A DNA stretch of 22,500 bases from Cryptococcus deneoformans JEC21. Its lineage: Eukaryota > Basidiomycota > Tremellomycetes > Tremellales > Cryptococcaceae. The notes beneath the pieces were generated by a model. It saw only the letters and a list, made by a program, of their open reading frames with translations. It had not been told where the DNA came from and ran no database searches. How positions within the stretch are numbered: position 1 is the stretch's first letter; each line of letters opens with the position of its first letter. The stretch is from positions 1 to 22,500 of the forward strand of contig NC_006691.1 in NCBI RefSeq assembly GCF_000091045.1, in the 5' to 3' direction. This document shows positions 8,896 to 16,523 of the stretch, in pieces. The translations under genes and the position numbers were made by a program.

Positions 8896-9805
8896 TTTCC
8901 TTCATCTGCCAATATCGACAAACCATTGACATGTTAAAATGGCTGGTTAAAAAGGTGCAAAGGGAGGGACGGTATAAAGGCGTTTATGCATGGTATTTGA
9001 CTTGAATTGGGATTTAGGCCAGGATTTATTGGGTTGCTGGGAAGAATGGATGTGATAACCGCAGGAAGGATTCGGATGGAGAAACGACGATAGGCGAAAA
9101 GGCAAGAAATCGATAAAGACAAGAAAGCGATATACAGGACTGATTCACTAGAAGACCAATACATAAGACGTGGATCCTACGACTGAATTCAACAATTCAG
9201 GCTTGGAATAGAAATCTCAATAAGGACATTATTTGAGTAGGACAGGAAAGAGAGACAGAAAAGAAAGCGGCACTGAGCGTGAGGACACATAGAAAATCGA
9301 TGGATGGAAGCGACATTGAGGCGCAGGCAATGACCAAGAAACACAACGACGACAATGAAGGCGAAGATCAAGTTTAAGATATGCGAACTAAATCGCAAAA
9401 TTGAAACTAAATTAGATCCATACCATGGGGCTGAAGCATTGATAATAAGCGAGGGCAAGCGACGGCCAGAACTTCAGAAGTCGATATTTGGCATTCATTC
9501 GGCTGGGCTCAGAGGATCAGGAGAAGGAAGCATGTACCATGGGTTTGTGTCTTGAGTATGTAAATCAGTCGCCACTTGTGGATGGTAAAGAGAAAGAAAA
9601 AATGTTCCCAAAGTAAGCTTCGAAAGCTGCCTGGTGAATGAATGTATACTTATTTCAACTCCCAGTCGGGAATATTGACGTACAGCTCTTATCAGAAGTC
9701 GATCTGAAGTTTGAAACTCGAAATCTCGAATCGCGAGTCAAAGTTAGAGCCAATTGGGAAATTGCTGAGTCAGTACTGTTAGGGAAAGGTTGAGACCTTC
9801 TATGT
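8896..9805. other. Spacer between bL12m and the LTR
   Basis: This 0.9-kb stretch holds the bL12m 3' UTR and sequence without a recognisable gene. Minus-strand frames (9164-8934, 9458-9189) lack family signatures, and the second has no ATG start. A 39-codon hydrophobic frame at 9316-9197 is mentioned in the findings. No RNA gene was seen. Confidence 0.5.
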
Positions 9806-10379
9806 TGTCACGAGCCTGCACATAGTAGAAGAGATAAGAGATCATAGGAGGGAGTTATGTAAAAGAGAAAGGCAAGATTGTTTCAGATAAGAAGGTCCCA
9901 GCTAGACATCCAGCTGGACCTCCGAGAAAAGAACTGGACTTCCAGCTGGACCTCCGATAGAAGAACTGGACTTCCAGCTGGACACCTCGAAGGATATAAA
10001 TAGATTTCTGTAGAAGTATATAAAGGGGAGCTCTGTCCTCGATCTTGATCTTCTTCCCCTCGAAGATCAATATCTCATAAGTTACTTTGCGAAAGGTCCT
10101 CGAGTGTCACGAGCCTGCACAAAGAAGAAGAGATAAGATATCATAGGAGGGAGTTACGTAATAGGAAGGCAAGATCCGATTCAGATAAGAAGGTCCAGCT
10201 GGACCTCCAGTTGGACCTCCGAGAAAAGAACTGGACTCCGAGAAAAGAGCTGGACGTCCAGCGAAGGATATAAATAGATTTCTGTAGAAGTATATAAAGG
10301 GGAGCTCTGTCCTCGATCTTGATCTTCTTCCCCTCGAAGATCAATATTTCATAAGTTACTTTGCGAAAGGTCCTCGAGC
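9806..10379 (+). repeat. Two-copy tandem duplication inside the LTR
   Basis: Copy 1 is 9806-10104 (299 bp) and copy 2 is 10105-10379 (275 bp). Both start TGTCACGAGCC and end GGTCCTCGAG. The last 115 bp of the copies (9990-10104 and 10265-10379) differ at one base only. The first 90 bp differ at about ten bases plus small indels. The length difference comes mainly from the 32-bp repeats in between. Minus-strand open frames across both copies share a peptide start only because of this duplication and are not genes. Confidence 0.9.
9909..9982 (+). repeat. 32-bp palindrome-bearing minisatellite in the LTR
   Basis: The perfect palindrome TCCAGCTGGA occurs at 9909, 9941 and 9973, exactly 32 bp apart, separated by near-identical CCTCCGANAGAAGAACTGGACT-like spacers. 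The duplicated copy has one intact palindrome (10195-10204) and degenerate remnants up to about 10262. The position upstream of the TATA box suggests repeated upstream elements of the LTR promoter (inference). Confidence 0.85.
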
Positions 10380-10538
10380 TCCCTTAATAAAATTCTGTGC
10401 TCACTCTCATCTTACCTTGCACCACCTTCGACATAAACTTACTCCACTAGTATATAAGCTTGCCTGATCTTCCCAAGCGAATATACCTCCGCCCTATACC
10501 ATACGCCAACAGACAAGTGTCAAGAGGTATATCTTACA

Positions 10539-11067
10539 TATCTCATCGCTTAGTTAAACTATGGCTTTCCATCTCGTCTCCAAGGCTGGACCTTGTTGGG
10601 GACGAGTCGTAACATACGTAGACTCGGGCCCGAGGTCGGTGCAGGATGTATATTTAACCGAGACATGAAAAAGAAGTGTCAAGGGAGAGGTTGAAGGAAA
10701 GAAGAACCTTCTCCTTCAGTAGGGCCGCACTCAAAAGTCAAAAAGAGCCAAAGACGTGAGAACAAGCAAGCAACTCATGTAGAAACATCTCTTTACCTTC
10801 TAATTCTAATTCTAATTCTAATTTTAATTCTAATTCTAAAACATGCATGAAATAAGACAACTCAGCGATTCTTTAAACAACCAAACCAACAAATCTAGCT
10901 CATATCGAAAGATCATAGTATGCACATAGTCTTTCTCTGAGTTTCGATCTTCCAAACCTTCCTTGTCCAACAAATATACCGATGAATGAAGATGAACCAA
11001 CATTTCCCTCTTAAAAGCTTCCATCCCGTTCCCCTTGAATGGTACACATAGCCATTTCTTCTAGCTT
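10539..11067. other. Spacer between the LTR and the dehydrogenase gene
   Basis: No gene was recognised. The stretch contains an 11-bp stem (10573-10583 with 10596-10606, one G-U pair), a 12-bp palindrome CTCGGGCCCGAG (10623-10634) and a hexamer repeat (10798-10839). The right end should contain the 3' UTR of the minus-strand dehydrogenase gene. Confidence 0.5.
10798..10839 (+). repeat. (TTCTAA)7 hexamer microsatellite
   Basis: Seven tandem TTCTAA units run without gaps; the fifth is TTTTAA. It is not telomere-like in sequence and lies in non-coding DNA. Confidence 0.95.
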
Positions 11068-12264
11068 CTAGATGACCCGGTTGATCGCCCCTTTCCCATC
11101 GAGATAACTTGCCATGATGTCGACAGCTTTGATACATCCGTCAAGAGTGACGCTGTCTGTACTTCCACCCCTATTTCAATCGTGACTATGTTAACTTCCC
11201 CATTTTCGCGCTGAAGGGAGCGAATAGAAGAGAGAAGATGAAACACGGACAATGAAAGAGAGCGAGCGGGGTTGGGAGAAAACAAAGGCCGAGACTTACA
11301 AGTGAGGCAAAAGTACAACATTGTCCAAATCCCTCAATCCGCCCAGACTTTCTCCATAAGCTGGCTCCTTCTCAAACACATCCAACCCTGCTCCTCCAAT
11401 TTTCCTCTCCTTCAATGCCTCTTCCAATGCGCGCTCATCTATGATTCCACCTCTGGCAGTATTGATCACAACCGCGGTAGATTTCATCCACCCCAGTTCT
11501 TCTCGGCCAATCATATATCTCGTATTCGCGTTGAGAGGACAATGCAGGGAGAGGACGTCACATTGTTCAAGTAAAGATCGGAGACTAGGCATGCGAGTGT
11601 GAGAGATAGTAACCGGGTATCGAGTATCTTCCACAGTCCATCTGAGTTCTGGGGAAGAAGGCGAATGGATAAGCACCTCACATCCAAACGCACGAAGCAG
11701 CTTTGCAAGCTCATATGCTATATCTCCCATCCCCACCAACCCCACCTTTTTTCCTCCGAGACCTGGTGCGAGCGCTTCTATACTTGGTACCCGCTCACCG
11801 CCTCTAATCCTTTTGTCCACCTCGACAACGCGGCGTAAAACGGTAAGCATGAGAGCGATGGCGAGCTCAGCGACAGCGAAGGCATTACTACCTGGGATAT
11901 TGGTGACTGCGATACCGCGGGAAAGACAAGTGGGTAGAGGGACGTTGTCGACGCCGGTACCATTACGAGAGATGATACGCAGATTGGGAGCGGCAAGAAC
12001 CATTTCCGCAGTGACATCGCCCGTTCGGAGTACTAAAGCAATCAGTTCAATTCGGGACACTGACAGACACTTAGACTTACAAATACCGTCAATCTGCTTC
12101 ATAAGATCATCTACTTTCCCATCCTTCGGGCGCAACACCTTTTTGAATTTGGTCTCAGCATAGATCTCTGCTTTGGGGTGGAATGGGGTATGCAGATAGA
12201 CGGTGGCTTCACGAGAAGGGGTGAAGGGCTCTGCCGGAGGAATACGGAGGTGTGATGTTGACAT
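11068..12264 (-). CDS. D-2-hydroxyacid dehydrogenase, phosphoglycerate dehydrogenase type
   Basis: Three exons (12264-12081, 12032-11300, 11170-11068) encode 339 aa. The conserved pieces are in order: DGILLRTG across the first intron, SRNGTGVDNVPL, the NAD-binding GLVGMGDIAYELA, NTARGGIIDERAL with the catalytic Arg, GLDVFEKEPA with the Glu, and LPHLGGSTDS across the second intron with the His, followed by CIKAVDIMASYLDG. The family reduces or oxidises 2-hydroxyacids with NAD; 3-phosphoglycerate (serine synthesis) is the closest match in motifs. It lacks the C-terminal ACT domain of classic fungal PGDH, so a hydroxypyruvate or other 2-ketoacid reductase is also possible. I chose the Met at 12264 (context CAAACAATGTC) over an in-frame Met at 12354, whose extra 30 residues look like leader. 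Confidence 0.92.
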
Positions 12265-12665
12265 TGTTTGGGTAAGTTGTATTTGACAAGGAGCAACTTC
12301 AAAATTTTGCGAGCTTTCTGATAAGGAAGAAAGATCCTCGGAGAGAGGGAACACGCACGGAGAGATGAGACGACGAAGGAGTAAAAGTATCTGTCATCGA
12401 CGGGGACCTCGGGATCTCGGACGCCATCTTCTCGGTGTAAAAATCAAAAAATAAATCTTTATCGACGTTAAATAACCGATATACGACTTTGTAAATAAAT
12501 AAGGACGCCACTGACTATAAAATTATGAAGCGGGCAAGGCCTTGGGTCAATGAAATAACCTTTACATTTACTTGATTAAACTATAGCGTACATACAGATT
12601 GGCAATAAGAAGAATCCCTCAGACATTACCGAAAAAATGTTATGGCAAACATGAAAACCAATGGC
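12265..12665. other. Spacer: dehydrogenase 5' region up to the tRNA terminator
   Basis: The left part is the 5' leader and promoter of the dehydrogenase gene. It includes an upstream 42-codon frame on the minus strand (12427-12299, starting MASEIPRSPS). The right part, next to the tRNA terminator, is A/T-rich. No further gene was seen. Confidence 0.5.
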
Positions 12666-12673
12666 AAAAAAAA
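12666..12673 (-). terminator. Pol III terminator of the tRNA-Glu gene
   Basis: A run of eight T on the minus strand begins four bases after the tRNA discriminator base, the standard RNA polymerase III stop signal. Confidence 0.9.
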
Positions 12674-12676
12674 GGT

Positions 12677-12772
12677 TTCTCCAGCAGGGAGTTGAACCCT
12701 GGTCTACCGCGAACCGAACCAAGAAACTTGAGGCCTGAGAAGCGGTTATACTAACCGTTATACTACTGAAGA
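12677..12772 (-). tRNA. tRNA-Glu (anticodon CUC) with 24-nt intron
   Basis: The full cloverleaf is visible on the minus strand. The acceptor arm is TCTTCAG with CTGGAGA (one G-U), discriminator A. The D arm is GTAT with loop AACGGTTA. The anticodon stem is ACCGC/GCGGT, the variable loop AGAC, and the T arm CAGGG-TTCAACT-CCCTG, which also supplies the B box. A 7-nt anticodon loop TTCTCAC results only if 24 nt are removed after position 37, the canonical place for eukaryotic tRNA introns. The mature tRNA is 72 nt before CCA addition. The anticodon CUC reads Glu codon GAG. Confidence 0.93.
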
Positions 12773-13112
12773 ATTGCCTAAGCTTAAATTTATCTTCAAA
12801 ATAAAATTGTTATAAAGCAGTTAAGCAATTAGCTCCGTCGTTAGTCCTGGTTGAATGTTGCAGCGTCAAGAGTAGATTTATTTTTATTGGCAGCTAACTA
12901 AATAAGAAGGTGAAAAACAGGCTAAATTAGCTAAGGTCAATCTTAGATTCTTAGCTACGTGTTCTGGATATATACTCGTTGCTCCATGCTCACGGTAAAT
13001 CGCCGCTCGGTTGTAATTTACCTCCGCTCCGCGAATTGAATTGAATTCTCATTTCAACCCAACTTTCGTTCGTTCCTTGTATACAAATCTCCAAAAAACC
13101 TATAGTTATAAA
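12773..13112. other. Spacer between tRNA-Glu and GluRS
   Basis: These 340 bp hold the upstream flank of the tRNA gene (minus) and the promoter and 5' leader of the synthetase (plus). The left part is A/T-rich. No TATA box or other gene is evident. Confidence 0.5.
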
Positions 13113-15752
13113 ATGCCCGACGTTGTACTACCTCTCGTGCAGACTCCCCCCTTTGTTATCATTGCTCTCGCCGCTTTACAGGGTATTCCCGTCACCTGGG
13201 ATGCTCAGTCTGGAGAACAGGGTCAGACTACTTACGGTGATATTGTTGGTGCCGAAAACGTTCGAGCTGAGCTCGAAAAGGGTGTCGACGGCAAGGAGGT
13301 AAGCAAGAAAAGAGTTCATAACCCATTGAAGTAATAATGCTGAAATAATTCAAGATCCCTCTCCCTCCTCTCCCTACCCTTTTGACCTCGACCAGCTCTT
13401 TCCAAGACGTCTCCGCGGTCCTGGACGCTTTCGATGACTACCTCGCCTATCGTACCTACTTTGCCGGCCCCAAGTTTGGTTTCGGCGATGCTACCATTTG
13501 GGGCACCATTCGAGGCAACAACTCTGCCATTGGTTCCATCAAGAAGCCCGGACGACCCCATTTGCAGCGATGGTTCAACCACGTTGAGACTCTCGATGTG
13601 CCCAAGGCTGCGCTCGAGTCTCACAGACAGGCCAAGAGCGAGATGGAGAAGGGCAAGAAGACCAAGAGATTGGAAAGTATTGATGTTGTTTTGCCTAACG
13701 CTATCAAGGGCAAGGTTGTCGTTAGGTTCGGTACATATGCTCTCTTGGTCTTATCTGCCGCTCGATACTGATGATTATTGTGTAGCCCCTGAGCCTTCAG
13801 GATACTTGCACATTGGTCACCTCAAGGCTGCTATCCTTAACAGATACCTGGCAGACCAGTACCAGGGCAAGTTCATCCTCCGTTTCGATGACACCAACCC
13901 TCTCAAGGAGGAGGTACGTCCACCTCTCACTTGTGTATTTGTTTGAATTGTGATGCTGACCATTAAGTTTCTTTTGATTATATAGGGTGAGTTCGAAGAG
14001 GCTATCCAGGAAGACCTCAAAATGATTGAAATCTCCTTCGACAAGATAGTTCACACTTCCGACCACTTCGACAAAATCCAGGCCTACGCTGAGCAACTCA
14101 TCAAGCAAGGCGACGCTTTCATGGACGACACTGAGGGCGAAACCGTCAAGGAGCAGCGTCGAGCGATGATCCCTTCTAAAAACCGAGACCTCTCTATTGA
14201 AGAGAACTTGGTTAAGTTCAAGGAGATGTGTGAGGGTACGGAGGAAGGCAAGAGGTGGAGTTTGAGAGCCAAGATTGATTATCAACACAAGAACGGTACT
14301 TTGCGTGACCCTGTCATCTACCGATATGTTGAGGGCTCGCACCATGTTACTGGGTGCGTTGAATTCCCTCTCCCGCACCACGCACACGCTAATCACACCT
14401 ATGTTCAGTACCAAGTACAAGTCTTACCCCATGTACGATCTCGCCTGTCCTATCATCGACCACCTCGATGGCGTCACTCACGCTCTCCGCGCCAATGAGT
14501 ACTGGGCCCGTCATGAGCAATACCAATGGTTCCTTAAGACTCTTGGTTTCGCCAATATTGAGATCTTTGACTTCAGCAGGGTCGACTTTGTTTACACTGT
14601 TTTGAGCAAGAGGAAATTGAAGTATCTTGTCGAGAAGAATGTTGTCAAAGGCTGGGATGACCCCCGATTCCCTACCGTCCGAGGTGGGCATTTCTTTCCG
14701 TCTTATGTGTTGTCATCTATTTAAGGGTTTGAGGTGATGCTAATCTACTCCTTTCGTTGTTTAGGTATACGATCCCGCGGTATGACGGTTCAAGGTCTCA
14801 AGAACTATATTCTCGGTCAGGGTGCTTCTCAGCAAGCCGTTCAGCTTGAGTGGGATGGTATCTGGACTGTTAACAAGAAGGTTATAGACCCCGTTGCTCC
14901 TCGATACTGGGCCATTGCGGAGGACAGGATGTACGTATCTTTCTTCAAACTGCAGGCCGGGAGAGAAGGGTAAGGCACTAATCCGTACATCTAGGGTCAG
15001 TGTCAATGTTATTGGCCGTGAGACTGAAGAGCCTGAGGTTGTCAGCAGGCCCTTACACAAGAAGAACCCTGAGGTTGGAGAGAAGAAGTTGGTTTTTGCT
15101 AGCAAGTTGATCATGGAGCAGGAGGACGCCAAGACCTTTGGTGAGAATGAAGAGGTGTGTGCTTTCTCACGCCCCTCTGTGTCCAAGCCATACAGCTCAC
15201 GACGTAACTTCCTTTTCTTAATAGATCACGGCCATGGACTGGGGAAATGCTTTCGTTACTTCCAAGATTACCACCCCTTCCGGCGACGTTTCTTCTCTCA
15301 CTATCACACTTCACCTCGCCGGAGACTTCAAGAAGACTTCTAAGAAAGTCACCTGGCTCGCTGCGCCGACTGATGCCAACCCTCTTATCCCCGTTGTCCT
15401 CATTGAATACGATTACCTCATCACCAAGAAGAAGCTCGAAGAGGACGACTCCCTCCCTGAGGTCCTCAACCCGAAGACCGAGTACCGCACCTACGCGCTT
15501 GCTTCTAAGGAAGTTGAAGGCCTTAAAAAGTGGGATATCATACAGTTCGAGAGGAAGGGATTCTACATCTGCCAGGGTACTAGAGATAACCAGGGCAGGA
15601 TGGAGTTTGGTTTCATCCCTGATGGACGGGCTGCGACTGTGGCGTTGAAAGCCAAGCCCGCAAAGGAAAAAACTAAGGTCCCCGGAACTGCGAAGGGGTC
15701 ATGGGGTAAGCCCGGGCCCAAGGCTGTCTCCACCGCTGCTGCTGCTCCTTGA
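13113..15752 (+). CDS. GUS1: Glutamyl-tRNA synthetase, cytosolic
   Basis: Eight exons (13113-13298, 13355-13730, 13786-13913, 13986-14353, 14409-14683, 14765-14930, 14995-15154, 15225-15752) encode 728 aa, close to the 708 aa of the yeast enzyme. Residues 1-150 form a GST-like N-terminal region ([15 protein letters not shown]) used in other fungi to bind an Arc1-type cofactor. The class I catalytic core has [13 protein letters not shown] with HIGH at 196-199, FDDTNP, the [15 protein letters not shown] region, and VLSKRKL (417-423) in the KMSKS position. [14 protein letters not shown] follows. The C-terminal half is the beta-barrel anticodon-binding domain (MDWGNAF onward), ending in a Lys/Ala/Pro-rich tail. 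It charges tRNA-Glu with glutamate. The type with GST-like N terminus and beta-barrel is eukaryotic cytosolic, not mitochondrial. Confidence 0.97.
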
Positions 15753-16523
15753 GTAGTTGAGGAATAGAGGTAGAGTAGGAAGGTACATCAGCGAAGTCGG
15801 GCGACATTCAGGGGAGAATTATTCGAAATCCTTTACATCTGTCATGCATGAACTTGTTCATTTATTTGTTCCTTCCTCTTTCTTTGTATCTTCTAAAAAA
15901 AAGTATCCCCTACGTTCGATATTAGGCCGGTCCCTGCTAAGGTGCAGGTTTAGATATGTAATCCTCTTCATATCCTTATTCTCCCAGGGGCAGTCTTCAT
16001 CTTCTGCCGTTTATGTTCGATATCAGTTCAAGAACCAGTGAGCCGAAAGGCAGACGTAAAATTCAGCCCACGCGACCACAACTTCTGATGCTTTTTTTTG
16101 CCTACCATCGTAAACTTGGCCACCTGCTGTTGTCGAGAATGTCAGGACTGTTCGATCCAACGGCGAATCCGGCTTCGACACCTAGTCAACATTACCTACC
16201 ACCTTGAGGCTTTCAGGTGACAGGGGCTTATGGCAAGAACTTGCCTATCGACATTGAGCGTTTGAATATGTTCGAAGTGAAGCCCCTTTGCCACTCTTCG
16301 ATGTTTTGAAGAGGGCGGTTTTTCCGAATGTCACATAAGTAGCTTGGGCCAGCTGTGAATTTACTCTTATCACGTTAGATGGTTTGCGAAATTACATCGC
16401 CCAAACGAAATCGTGAAAGTGCATGGCTAACAATTCTAAACAGATGCGAATACATTAATGGCCATGACCTTGTTGTATTTATACTTGTACTTCACGCTTC
16501 TCTACACTTAATCGTACATCTCG
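15753..16523. other. Convergent 3' spacer between GluRS and BLM10
   Basis: Two stop codons face each other across 771 bp, so both 3' UTRs lie here. Short plus-strand frames (15757-16041, 16013-16207) show no signature. A run of eight T lies near 16091 on the plus strand. I looked for a Pol III gene in front of it and found no tRNA, 5S or U6 features. Confidence 0.5.

Larger units (their letters stand above)
9806..10538 (+). mobile_element. Solo LTR with internal tandem duplication
   Basis: The element begins TGTCACGAGCC and probably ends CTTACA, the TG...CA ends of an LTR. The flanks TATGT (9801-9805) and TATCT (10539-10543) could be a target-site duplication with one mismatch. Promoter-like TATATAAAGG occurs at 10017-10026 and 10291-10300, and a poly(A) signal AATAAA at 10386-10391, so it is oriented on the plus strand. 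No gag, pol or primer-binding site follows, hence a solo LTR. The 3' end is less certain than the 5' end. Confidence 0.65.

Noticed and set aside
9189..9458. 89-codon minus-strand frame with a hydrophobic segment
   Set aside because: It starts with TTG rather than ATG and shows no splice structure or family motif.
9855..10344. Two minus-strand ORFs sharing the start MIFEGKKIKIEDRAPLY
   Set aside because: The likeness comes from the tandem duplication inside the LTR. They lie antisense to the LTR promoter and have no known domain.
11951..11960. Search for prokaryotic-type features (operons, ribosome binding sites, CRISPR arrays)
   Set aside because: The telomere, dense spliceosomal introns and eukaryotic gene families make this nuclear fungal DNA; no such features are expected and none were seen.
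13797..14420. 207-codon minus-strand ORF
   Set aside because: It is antisense to GluRS exons 3-5, which carry the HIGH motif and catalytic core; strong codon bias of GluRS keeps the antisense frame open.
16080..16110. Possible Pol III gene before the T8 run near 16091
   Set aside because: No A or B box, cloverleaf, 5S or U6 sequence features precede the run.
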